A stretch of 64,000 nt of DNA from Roseiarcus sp963820775. Its GTDB lineage: Bacteria; Pseudomonadota; Alphaproteobacteria; Rhizobiales; Beijerinckiaceae. Shown piece after piece: positions 17,263-24,946 of the stretch. Every line of letters begins with the position of its first letter. Positions within the stretch are counted from its first letter, which is position 1. The position numbers and the translations under genes are program-made. Location of the stretch: NCBI GenBank assembly GCA_963820775.1, contig CAWGBF010000008.1:62001-126000 (forward strand), given 5' to 3'. The notes beneath the pieces were generated by a model. It had not been told where the DNA came from, ran no database searches, and saw only the letters and a list, made by a program, of their open reading frames with translations.

Positions 17263-18114
17263 GTGTCCCAGCCATCGCAGCCGACCCTTGCCGATCTCAG
17301 AGTGGAGATCGATCGCATCGATGCGCAGATGCACCAGCTTCTCATTGAGAGAGGTCACGTCATCGACCAGCTGATCGACATCAAGACGCGTCAGGGAGGG
17401 GGGTCGGCGTTCCGCCCCGCGCGAGAAGCCTCGATGATGCGCGCGATCGTCGAACGGCATCGGGGTCGTCTGCCGATCGACACCGTCGAAGGCATCTGGC
17501 GAGTGATCATCTCGACTTTCACCTATATCCAGGCCCCATACAGCGTTCATATCGACGTATCGGCGGGCGACGCCGCAATGCGGGATTCGGCGCGGTTTCA
17601 CTTCGGATTCACCACGCCCTGCGTGCCGCGCTTCGGGGCCGGCGAGGTCATCTGCGCGGTCGGCGATTCGGTCGGCGATCTCGGCATGTTCGCGGTCGAC
17701 GGAGGCCCCGGAGCCGGCGCCTGGTGGACGAGGCTCGCGCCGTCGGAAGCGCCTAAGATCATCGCCCGGTTGCCGTTCGTCGAGCGCGCCGATCACCCCG
17801 CGGGCCTGCCGGTGTTCGTGATCTCGAAGCCGCTGGTCGATGGGACGGCGCGGGAAGTCGTGCTCGAGTCCGTCACGCTCGATCGCTGGCGCCCCGACAT
17901 CCCGCATGCCTTGCGCAAGATTGGAGCCGAAGCGATCGGCTCCGCCGCCGATGGGATGGGGCTTGCGCTGCTGGTCGCGCGGCCGGGCCAGATCGCGGCG
18001 GATGCGGTGAGCGCCTCCCTTCGATCCGCTGGCGCCGCAGACGTGCGCTCCTCGGAGATCGGCGCGCATGCGGACCGAATTGACGCCTCGGCGTTGCGCA
18101 AGCCGGCAAATTAA
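17263..18114 (+). CDS. Chorismate mutase (pheA-type, alphaproteobacterial form)
   Basis: Converts chorismate to prephenate, the first step toward phenylalanine and tyrosine. The GTG start has GAAAGGAGAGG about 8 bases upstream. Residues about 8-95 form an AroQ-type helical mutase domain (LADLRVEIDRIDAQMHQLL, ERGHVIDQL, RPAREASMMRAI). The remaining 190 residues carry no recognisable prephenate dehydratase motifs; the two-part 280-residue form is common next to hisC and tyrA in Rhizobiales. It begins the chorismate mutase-hisC-tyrA-chaC gene run. Confidence 0.85.
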   Translation: MSQPSQPTLADLRVEIDRIDAQMHQLLIERGHVIDQLIDIKTRQGGGSAFRPAREASMMRAIVERHRGRLPIDTVEGIWRVIISTFTYIQAPYSVHIDVSAGDAAMRDSARFHFGFTTPCVPRFGAGEVICAVGDSVGDLGMFAVDGGPGAGAWWTRLAPSEAPKIIARLPFVERADHPAGLPVFVISKPLVDGTAREVVLESVTLDRWRPDIPHALRKIGAEAIGSAADGMGLALLVARPGQIAADAVSASLRSAGAADVRSSEIGAHADRIDASALRKPAN

Positions 18115-18131
18115 GGCTAATCGGACGCGCC

Positions 18132-19248
18132 ATGACCTCTGCTGTTCCTGTCCGCCCTCAGCCTAGGGGGGCGATCCTCGAAATCGATCCCTATGTGCCG
18201 GGCAAGAGCCATGTCCCGGGCCTGGACAAGGTTCATAAGCTCTCGTCCAACGAATCGCCTCTCGGCCCGTCGCCGAAGGCGATCGAGGCGGTGCGCGCGC
18301 TGGCGGACAGGCTGGAGCTTTATCCAGACGGCGCGTCGACGGCGCTACGCGAATCAATCGGCCGCCGCCATGGCCTCGATCCCTCCCGGATCATCTGCGG
18401 CAACGGCTCTGATGAAGTATTGGCGCTGCTGGCGCATGTCTTTTTGCATCCCGGCGACGAGGGCCTCTATAGCCAGTACGGCTTCCTGACCTACCCGATC
18501 TGCATTCGCGCCGCGGGCGGAATTCCGGTCGTCGCCGAGGAGACGGACAGAACGGCGAGCGTGGACGCGATTCTCGCGAAAGTGAGCGCCCGCACGAAGA
18601 TCGTCTACCTGGCCAACCCGAACAATCCGACCGGCACCTACATCCCGTTCTCCGAGGTGAAGCGCTTGCACGACGGCCTGCCGCCGCACGCGCTTTTGGT
18701 CATCGACGCGGCTTACGCCGAGTACGTGACCCGCAACGATTACGCAGCGGGCATCGAGCTGGCGTCGAAGGCGGACAACGTCGTCGTGACCCGGACCTTC
18801 TCCAAGATCCATGGGCTTGCGGGTTTGCGCATCGGCTGGGGCTATGGTTCGGCGCATGTCATCGACGCGTTGAACCGGGTCCGGGGGCCCTTCAACCTGA
18901 ACGGAGCGGCGCAGGCCGCTGGTGTCGCGAGTTCTCGAGGACGCCGCGCATATCGAAGGGGCGATCGTGCATAACGCGCGCTGGCTTCCGTGGCTGGCTG
19001 AAGCGATCGCCGAGCTTGGGATCGAGGTGACGCCGAGCGTCGGAAACTTTCTGCTGCTGACCTTTCCCAAGCAATCCGGACGGACCGCTGCGGAAGCGGA
19101 CGCGTTCTTGAGCGCGCGCGGATTCATTCTTCGGGCGGTTGCGGCTTATGGGTTGCCGGAGTCCCTGCGTCTGACGGTCGGCGGCGAGGAGGCCAATAAG
19201 GGGGTGGTCGCCGCGCTCACCGAGTTCATGCGAGGCAAAGGTGGTTGA
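18132..19248 (+). pseudogene. hisC: Histidinol-phosphate/aromatic aminotransferase, interrupted by a frameshift
   Basis: Class II aminotransferase that makes L-histidinol phosphate and, next to tyrA, probably also transaminates prephenate or aromatic ketoacids. Residues 1-266 read normally from 18132 with VHKLSSNESPLGPSPKAIEA, YLANPNNPTGTYIP and the PLP lysine Lys225 in TRTFSKIHGLAGLRIGWG. Near 18930 the frame breaks, and the C-terminal part (LEDAAHIEGAIVHNARWLPW through TVGGEEANKGVVAAL) continues in the next frame to 19248. Removing one base after the codons for GVA restores a normal family sequence (GVAVLEDAAHI). The rest is intact, so a sequencing error or a very recent mutation is likely. 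Confidence 0.88.
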
Positions 19249-20203
19249 CCGGCTCGGGGAGCCGCTCGCCGAGCCGATCTTTGAAGAGCTGGCGATCATT
19301 GGCGTGGGGCTGATCGGCTCATCGATCGCGCGCGCCGCGCGCCGGCGCCATGCCGCGCGCCGCATCGTCCTTGCCGACCGATCGGTCGAGACCTTGGAGC
19401 GCGCGAAGGCTTTGGGGCTCGGCGACCTCGTCACCGACGATCTGGCTCGCGCCGTGAGCCACGCCGATTGCGTAGTTCTGTGCGCGCCGCTCGGCGCCAA
19501 TGAGGCGATCGGACGCGCCATCGGGCCGGCGCTTCGGCCAGGGACGATCGTCTCGGATGTCGGCTCGGTCAAGGGCGCGGTCATCGCGGCGCTTAAATCC
19601 ACGCTGCCCGCTCACGCGCGCCTCGTGCCGGCGCATCCGGTCGCGGGGACTGAGTACTCAGGTCCGGACGCGGGATTTGCGAGCCTGTTCATCAACCGCT
19701 GGTGCATTCTGACGCCCCCCGAGGGGACGGACGAACGAGCGGTCGAGAAGGTGCGGGCGTTCTGGCAAGCGCTGGGATCGCATGTCGAAATCATGGGCGC
19801 CGCGCACCATGACCTGGTGCTGGCGATCACCAGCCACGTGCCGCATCTGATCGCCTACAACCTCGTTGGCGCCGCGGCGGATCTCGAAGAGGTCACCCGC
19901 TCGGAGGTGATCAAGTTCTCCGCCGGCGGTTTTCGCGATTCCACCCGGATCGCGGCGTCCGACCCAACCATGTGGCGCGACGTCTTTTTGCACAACAAGG
20001 ACGCGGTGCTCGAGATGCTCGGCCGGTTCAATGAGGATTTGACGGCGCTGCAAAGGATGATCCGGCGCGAGGACGGAGACGGGCTGTTCGCCCTGTTCAC
20101 CCGGACCCGGGCGATCCGCCTCGGCATCGTGGCGCAAGGCCAGGATACCGCGGCGCCAGATTTCGGCCGCAGGGGCACGGAAACGGATGAGCCGATTTCG
20201 TGA
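19241..20203 (+). CDS. tyrA: Prephenate/arogenate dehydrogenase
   Basis: NAD(P)-dependent oxidative decarboxylation of prephenate (or arogenate) in tyrosine synthesis. 320 residues from a GTG start: Rossmann IIGVGLIGSSIARAARRR near residues 18-35, VSDVGSVKGAVI, the substrate-site ARLVPAHPVAGTEYSGPDAG, and SHVPHLIAYNLVG with FRDSTRIAASDPTMWRDVF. The start overlaps the end of hisC by 8 bp and the stop overlaps chaC by 4 bp, so the run is likely co-translated. Substrate preference is not readable. Confidence 0.94.
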   Translation: MVDRLGEPLAEPIFEELAIIGVGLIGSSIARAARRRHAARRIVLADRSVETLERAKALGLGDLVTDDLARAVSHADCVVLCAPLGANEAIGRAIGPALRPGTIVSDVGSVKGAVIAALKSTLPAHARLVPAHPVAGTEYSGPDAGFASLFINRWCILTPPEGTDERAVEKVRAFWQALGSHVEIMGAAHHDLVLAITSHVPHLIAYNLVGAAADLEEVTRSEVIKFSAGGFRDSTRIAASDPTMWRDVFLHNKDAVLEMLGRFNEDLTALQRMIRREDGDGLFALFTRTRAIRLGIVAQGQDTAAPDFGRRGTETDEPIS

Positions 20204-20766
20204 CGGACGCTCTTGCTCAAGACATCCTCGCGCCCGCTTCAGACGGCAGCCTATGGGTGTTCGGGTACGGGTCGCTGATGTGGCGGCCCGGATTCGCCTA
20301 TGCGCGACGATGCAAGGCGCTGCTGCGCGGCTGGCGCAGAAGCCTGTGCGTCTACTCCCATGTCCACCGCGGCTCGCCGGAGCAGCCCGGCCTCGTGCTT
20401 GGCCTGGATCGCGGCGGCGCCTGTCCGGGGGTAGCCTTCGAGGTCGACGCGGCGCTACGCGAAGCAACGATTCGCTACCTCAGAGAACGCGAGCAAGTGA
20501 CCTCTGTCTATCTCGAACGGGTCACGCCGGTGACGCTCGAATGCGGCGACCGCGTACTTGCTATTACTTACGTCGCAGACCGGCTCCACGACCAATATGC
20601 GGGGCGCCTCGACCGCGAGGCGATGCTCGAACATGTGCGCGCGGGCCAAGGACAATTCGGGCGCAATACGGAATATGTCCTTGAGACCTACGATCACCTC
20701 CACGAGATGGGCGTGCGCGATCGTGATCTGGAATGGCTCGCGGCGAAATTGAGGGCGGGCCGATAA
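20200..20766 (+). CDS. chaC: ChaC-type gamma-glutamylcyclotransferase
   Basis: Family members degrade glutathione to 5-oxoproline and Cys-Gly in the cytosol. 188 residues from a GTG that overlaps the tyrA stop (GTGA). The glycine loop VFGYGSLMWRPGF (about 19-31), the RSLCVYSHVHRGSPEQPGLV block and the LREREQVTSVYLERV region that holds the acid residue all match. Its coupling to tyrA is probably only positional. A GC-rich hairpin follows at once. Confidence 0.9.
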   Translation: MTDALAQDILAPASDGSLWVFGYGSLMWRPGFAYARRCKALLRGWRRSLCVYSHVHRGSPEQPGLVLGLDRGGACPGVAFEVDAALREATIRYLREREQVTSVYLERVTPVTLECGDRVLAITYVADRLHDQYAGRLDREAMLEHVRAGQGQFGRNTEYVLETYDHLHEMGVRDRDLEWLAAKLRAGR

Positions 20767-20779
20767 GGGCCGCCCGCCC
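20753..20779. terminator. Hairpin terminator between chaC and the 20781-21212 gene
   Basis: GGGCGGGC (20753-20760) pairs with GCCCGCCC (20772-20779) around an 11-base loop that includes the chaC stop codon. The two flanking genes converge here, so it may act in both directions. There is no T-run. Confidence 0.5.
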
Positions 20780-20780
20780 C

Positions 20781-21212
20781 TCAGGCCGGGATGGCCAGAT
20801 CGGCGACAGTCGCCGTCCGGTCGGCGGGTGACGCAGCCAGCAAATGGAGATGGAACTCAAGCCCCGCGCCAAAGGCGTAGAGCTCGCGTTGAGCCTTCGC
20901 GACCACCGGTTCGGGAAAGACGTCCGTGTCGCGCACCAAAATGGCGCGCCGCCGCCCAGTCATGTCGCAGACGGCGGCCAACAGCACGGCGTCGCGAAAT
21001 GCCGGACAGGTCGCCGCGGGATAGACGGAAAAGACATAACGCCGTCCCGATAGCCCAACCCACGAGCAAAATCGGGAGGAGAAGGGCATGCCAGCCAGCG
21101 CGGCCAGCGCCGAGCCCCCGGTCCTGTCCTGCCGATCGCCTACCGGGGCGATCCACGCAGCCACGGGCGGTTCGGACGCGCCACATGCCCGGTCAAGAGT
21201 TGAAGTCTCCAT
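20781..21212 (-). CDS. Hypothetical protein conserved in Rhizobiales
   Basis: 143 residues. The core (SSRFCSWVGLSGRRYVFSVY, CPAFRDAVLLAAVCD, GRRRAILVRDTDVFPEPVV, GAGLEFHLHLLA) reads like a small mixed alpha/beta domain and has the codon use of its neighbours. I believe similar proteins occur in other Rhizobiales, but no named family or function can be given. The N-terminal 40 residues look less regular, so the true start may be further in, at the Met of MPFSSRFCSWV (21089). It converges with chaC. Confidence 0.65.
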   Translation of the reverse strand: METSTLDRACGASEPPVAAWIAPVGDRQDRTGGSALAALAGMPFSSRFCSWVGLSGRRYVFSVYPAATCPAFRDAVLLAAVCDMTGRRRAILVRDTDVFPEPVVAKAQRELYAFGAGLEFHLHLLAASPADRTATVADLAIPA

Positions 21213-21284
21213 TCTCGTATGCCAGCGCCATTGCCTAGACCCTGATTATTACGAGAACGTAAATAGAACAAAACATGACTACCG

Positions 21285-22070
21285 TCAAGCCGACCGTAGC
21301 GTTTCGGCTTCGCTATTCGCGCCTTCCGCAACGACCGCGGTGAGCGACGGGTCGTTGCAGATCGCTTCCGCGTTGAGGCGGTCGCAGGCCGTCTCAATTG
21401 TCGATTGCAGGCGCCTGCTGAAGGCGGCCCGAGCAAGCCCCGGCGGAATGACTGGCAGATATTCGATCACCGCGACGCCGGGTCGACGCAAGAAGCCGCG
21501 TCGCCGCCAGAATAGCCCAGTGTTGACGGCGACCGGCAGGCAGGCGACCCCCGTCTCGGTGTAAAGCGCGGCTGCGCCTTGCTTGTATTTCGGCGGCGCC
21601 CCGGGGAGGCGACGCGTCCCCTCCGGGTAAATGAACACCTGTCGTCCGGCGGCGAACACGGGTTTCGCGGCGCCGGCGATTTGCTGCAACGCCTGTCTGC
21701 CCCGGCCGCGATCAATGGCGATCTGCTCTGAGATGATGAGATAAAGGCCGAACAGGGGAACATAGGTGAGCTGGCGCTTGAGGATGATGGCGAAGTCGGG
21801 CGCGTATTTGAGCAGCGCGAAGGTCTCGAGAAACGATTGATGCTTGGCCGCGATCAGGACTGGCCCAGGAGGAATATTCTCGACCCCGCGATATTCGAGG
21901 CGAAGACCGCAGATCGTTTCTAGAAGCCAGACGGAAATTGAGCCCCAGAGTCGGGCGAGCGCAAAGATCGCGCGCCTGCCGAACAGCATGGTCGGCAGGC
22001 CTACGACCATCAGAACCATCAGGTTCAGATAGAAGAGCGTGTTGAAAAGCAGCGATCGCGTTGCCAGCAT
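21285..22070 (-). CDS. plsC: 1-acyl-sn-glycerol-3-phosphate acyltransferase (PlsC-like)
   Basis: Transfers an acyl chain to lysophosphatidate in membrane lipid synthesis. The start at 22070 (MLATRSLLFNTLFYLN) follows the ftsX stop by 32 bp; the much longer open frame upstream only shadows ftsX. 261 residues with an N-terminal membrane segment, the acyltransferase box LIAAKHQSFLETFAL (His77, with Glu82 where the family usually has Asp) and VFIYPEGTRRLPG. The HX4E variation is noted but family membership is clear. It is likely in an operon with ftsE-ftsX. Confidence 0.9.
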   Translation of the reverse strand: MLATRSLLFNTLFYLNLMVLMVVGLPTMLFGRRAIFALARLWGSISVWLLETICGLRLEYRGVENIPPGPVLIAAKHQSFLETFALLKYAPDFAIILKRQLTYVPLFGLYLIISEQIAIDRGRGRQALQQIAGAAKPVFAAGRQVFIYPEGTRRLPGAPPKYKQGAAALYTETGVACLPVAVNTGLFWRRRGFLRRPGVAVIEYLPVIPPGLARAAFSRRLQSTIETACDRLNAEAICNDPSLTAVVAEGANSEAETLRSA

Positions 22071-22102
22071 TGGGGACGTCGAGGGTTGGATTCGCCGCGT
22101 GT

Positions 22103-23053
22103 CTATTGCAGCGCTTGCAAATGGCGCATGACGATCTCGCGTGAAAGAAGACCGGTCAGCAGCGTTACCGCGGCGCACACCACCGCAAGCGCGATATATC
22201 CGGAAGAGCCGAGCGTGAACGAGCCGAACATCGCCGCGATCTCGTCGCCGCCCGGCGAATGCGCCCACCAGAAGGACAGCAGTGAAGCAAGGGCGAAGAA
22301 AGCGATGGCCGACAGCCCGCCGATGAGTGCGCCGTGAAGCCCCAGGCGACGGAAATGGGCTTGGAACTCCTTGGCGATGAACGCGTCTGACGCGCCGACG
22401 AGATGCAGCACTTCGATGATCTCCCGGTTGCCCGCCATCGCCCCGCGAGTGGCGAATCCGATCGCCGTTCCCATCGCCACGATCATGAGCGCGAAAAGAG
22501 CGGCCGCAAGAATGACTACAGCATTCGCCATCGTGCCGAGACGCGCCGCCCAAACACGATGGTCGTCGAGATCGGCTTGCGGAACGGCTGAGGCGAGCGC
22601 CTTGCGCAGAGTGGCGAGGTTTTGGGAGCCCTCGCCGCGCAGCCTGACGAGGATCAGCCGGGGAATGGGCAGCTCACTGAGGTCGAGCCCGGCGCCGAGC
22701 CACGGCTCAAGAAGCTTTTCCGATTCGGCCTTCGAAAGAGCGTGGGCAGAATCGACCTCGTGCGCTTGCGCCGCGATGGCGACGGCTTTTGCGACCAGGC
22801 TTTCGACGTCGTCGCCAGGCCGAGACTTCACCTGGATCGTCGCGTCGCGCAATACATCCGAGCGCCAGGCTTGCGAGGCGTCGGCGACCAGCAAGGCCGC
22901 CCCCGCGGTCAAGCACGCGAGAAAGGTCATGATCGCAATGACGACGACCAGCGCGCGCCCGGCGACCGAGTCGCGCGGTATGAGCGGGGCGTTGGTCTCG
23001 AACGCCGCCTCCGATTCGACGGCGAAGATAGGCTCGACGATTGGTTCGTTCAT
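22103..23053 (-). CDS. ftsX: Cell division protein FtsX
   Basis: Membrane partner of the FtsE ATPase; the pair controls septal peptidoglycan hydrolysis. 316 residues: cytoplasmic N-terminus, first membrane segment (about 33-57, ALVVVIAIMTFLACLTAGAA), a periplasmic domain (about 60-165), then three further membrane segments, with the cytoplasmic loop EVLHLVGASDAFIAKEFQAH typical of FtsX. Its start overlaps the ftsE stop by 4 bp. Confidence 0.94.
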   Translation of the reverse strand: MNEPIVEPIFAVESEAAFETNAPLIPRDSVAGRALVVVIAIMTFLACLTAGAALLVADASQAWRSDVLRDATIQVKSRPGDDVESLVAKAVAIAAQAHEVDSAHALSKAESEKLLEPWLGAGLDLSELPIPRLILVRLRGEGSQNLATLRKALASAVPQADLDDHRVWAARLGTMANAVVILAAALFALMIVAMGTAIGFATRGAMAGNREIIEVLHLVGASDAFIAKEFQAHFRRLGLHGALIGGLSAIAFFALASLLSFWWAHSPGGDEIAAMFGSFTLGSSGYIALAVVCAAVTLLTGLLSREIVMRHLQALQ

Positions 23054-23724
23054 GACGGCAATCCGTCAAAAATCGTCAGTTTCCCGTCCCCGACGACCAG
23101 CCTGCGGGCGAAGCCGAATTGATCCATAAGCTGGAGATCATGCGTGGCGATGACGACCGCCGTGCCAAGCCGGTGAAGTTCGACGAACAACCTGAGCAGG
23201 CGCCGCGCGAGGCCCGGATCGACGTTCCCGGTCGGCTCGTCCGCGAGCAGCAATTCGGGGCGAACGATCAGCGCGCGCGCGATCGCCGCCCGCTGCTTTT
23301 CGCCTCCAGACAGGACAGGCGGGGAAGCGTTCATCCGATCCCCAAGACCGACCCAGCGCAGAAGCTCGACCACTTCCGCCCGGTAGGCCGATTCCTGGCG
23401 TCCCATCGCCCGTAACGGCAACGCCACGTTCTCATAGGTCGTAAGATGGTCCAATAGACGAAAATCCTGAAAGACAGCGCCGATCCGCCGTCGGAGCGTC
23501 GTCAGGTCGTTCTTGGTCAGCCCTGAGGCGTCTTGGCCAAACACCCGGATCGTTCCGCGCGTCGGGCGGAGCGAGAGCAACATCAGCCGCATCAGCGTTG
23601 TCTTGCCGGCCCCGGACGGGCCGGTGAGGAATTGAAAGCTTTGCGGAGCCACGGAAAAATTGAGGTCGCCGACGACCTCCGGCCCCATTCCGTAGCGCAA
23701 ACCGACGTTTTCGAACCTTAGCAA
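23050..23724 (-). CDS. ftsE: Cell division ATP-binding protein FtsE
   Basis: ABC-type ATPase that drives FtsX at the division site. 224 residues with Walker A GPSGAGKTTLMRL, Q-loop region GAVFQDFRLLDHLTTYENVA, signature LSGGEKQRAAIARAL, Walker B LLLADEPTGNVDP and the H-loop VVIATHDLQL. A consensus CtrA box lies just upstream (23755-23771), suggesting cell-cycle control. Genes ftsE, ftsX and plsC run in the same direction. Confidence 0.96.
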   Translation of the reverse strand: MLRFENVGLRYGMGPEVVGDLNFSVAPQSFQFLTGPSGAGKTTLMRLMLLSLRPTRGTIRVFGQDASGLTKNDLTTLRRRIGAVFQDFRLLDHLTTYENVALPLRAMGRQESAYRAEVVELLRWVGLGDRMNASPPVLSGGEKQRAAIARALIVRPELLLADEPTGNVDPGLARRLLRLFVELHRLGTAVVIATHDLQLMDQFGFARRLVVGDGKLTIFDGLPS

Positions 23725-23754
23725 CGCAATCCCCGGGGACGGCGAGGTGGCCGC

Positions 23755-23771
23755 TTAACGCGCCTTTAACC
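23755..23771. promoter_or_regulatory. CtrA box between ftsE and the DUF3426 gene
   Basis: TTAA-CGCGCCT-TTAACC is an exact full CtrA site, including the extended TTAACC half. It lies 31 bp upstream of the ftsE ATG (minus strand) and about 60 bp upstream of the plus-strand DUF3426 gene, so it could act on either. CtrA commonly controls division genes in alphaproteobacteria. Confidence 0.7.
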
Positions 23772-23828
23772 GTGTTTCCACCCAAATACCACCATCGGCC
23801 ATCCCATCGGAACAGCGAGTCAGGCGAC

Positions 23829-24371
23829 ATGATTATGGATCACAAGTTTGGCTCAAATTGCGATCAAAGCTCATACCAAGCGATTTGCTCCGCGCCGGCG
23901 AGGCGTGAGCGAACCGGCGGCGCGGCGGGCCCAGCCCTTCTCCTCGTTGGCCTGGTGGCCGCGGCCACGACAGCGATCGCGGCTCGGGCCGCGATCGTTG
24001 CGATCGCGCCGCCGATGGCGGGCCTCTATGCCCTTGCCGGCATGCCTGTTAATCTTCGCGGTCTGTCGATCGCCGACGTGCGCGTGACGACAACGCAACT
24101 GCCCGATAGCGCGGGGGAGCTCATGGTCACAGGCGAGATTGCGAATCTGCGCGACAGAGAAACACCGGTGCCGAATCTGCGCTTGGCCCTGCGCGCCGCC
24201 GATGGGCACGAGCTCTACGTCTGGACGGCCCGGGCGCCGAAGACTCGCCTCGGCGCCCGGGAGCGAGTTCCGTTCCGGGCCCGGCTGGCGGCGCCCCCGG
24301 CTGGCGTTCGCGAAGTCCTGGTCAAATTCGCCGCGCCGGGAGATAAAGGGTCGTTCACCGAGTCTCCTTGA
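23829..24371 (+). CDS. DUF3426-like membrane protein
   Basis: About 180 residues: a polar N-terminus, a hydrophobic stretch (about 37-70), and a C-terminal beta-rich domain (NLRGLSIADVRVTT, GELMVTGEIANLRDRETPVP, LRLALRAADGHELYVW, REVLVKFAAPGD) like the DUF3426 part of MJ0042 zinc-finger proteins, found beside ftsE and hpt in many Rhizobiales. The N-terminal zinc ribbon of those proteins is absent here. Starts at 23772, 23829 and 23835 are possible; 23829 is chosen arbitrarily. It overlaps hpt by one base (TGATG). Confidence 0.7.
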   Translation: MIMDHKFGSNCDQSSYQAICSAPARRERTGGAAGPALLLVGLVAAATTAIAARAAIVAIAPPMAGLYALAGMPVNLRGLSIADVRVTTTQLPDSAGELMVTGEIANLRDRETPVPNLRLALRAADGHELYVWTARAPKTRLGARERVPFRARLAAPPAGVREVLVKFAAPGDKGSFTESP

Positions 24372-24919
24372 TGAGCGGCGATAGACAGGTCAAGGTTCTT
24401 TTCGACGAGCGGACGATCGCCGAACGAACGGAAGCGCTGGCGCTCGAGATCGCCGCAGCGAAGCCGAAGGATCTGCTTGTCGTCGCGATCCTCAAAGGGT
24501 CCTTCATGTTTGCGGCCGACCTGTTGCGCGCCTTGCACCGGGTCGGGCTCGAGCCGCAGGTGGAGTTCTTTCACTTGTCGAGCTATTTGAGCGGGACAGT
24601 GTCAAGCGGGACGGTGAAAATCCTTCGCGACATTGAATCCTCGGTTCGTGACCGAGACGTTCTGCTGGTTGACGACATCCTCGAATCGGGCCGCACCCTG
24701 GCGTTCGCCAAGGATCTTCTGACCGCGCGCGGGGCGCGGCGGGTTCTCGTCTGCACCATGTTGGAGAAGCCCGGCAAACGGATGGTTGAAATCGGCGCCG
24801 ATTTCGTAGGCTTTGCCTGTCCCGACGTTTTTGTGGTCGGCTACGGCATGGACGTAGCGCATTCGTATCGCGAATTGCCGTATATTGGTCGTGTCGTCAC
24901 CGCGCAAGACGCAGCCTAG
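24371..24919 (+). CDS. hpt: Hypoxanthine phosphoribosyltransferase
   Basis: Purine salvage: makes IMP or GMP from the base and PRPP. 182 residues with the PRPP-binding VLLVDDILESGRTLAFAKDL (the two acidic residues followed by the SGRT loop), VVAILKGSFMFAADLLRAL and the C-terminal FACPDVFVVGYGMD, where the purine-ring contact lies. The ATG overlaps the stop of the DUF3426 gene, so translation is coupled. Confidence 0.93.
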   Translation: MSGDRQVKVLFDERTIAERTEALALEIAAAKPKDLLVVAILKGSFMFAADLLRALHRVGLEPQVEFFHLSSYLSGTVSSGTVKILRDIESSVRDRDVLLVDDILESGRTLAFAKDLLTARGARRVLVCTMLEKPGKRMVEIGADFVGFACPDVFVVGYGMDVAHSYRELPYIGRVVTAQDAA

Positions 24920-24946
24920 ACGCCGCCATTTCGGAAACCGCCCCAC

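Noticed and set aside
22071..22553. N-terminal extension of the PlsC frame
   Set aside because: The added Arg/His-rich sequence is an out-of-frame reading of ftsX; the ATG at 22070 directly precedes the membrane segment expected in PlsC.
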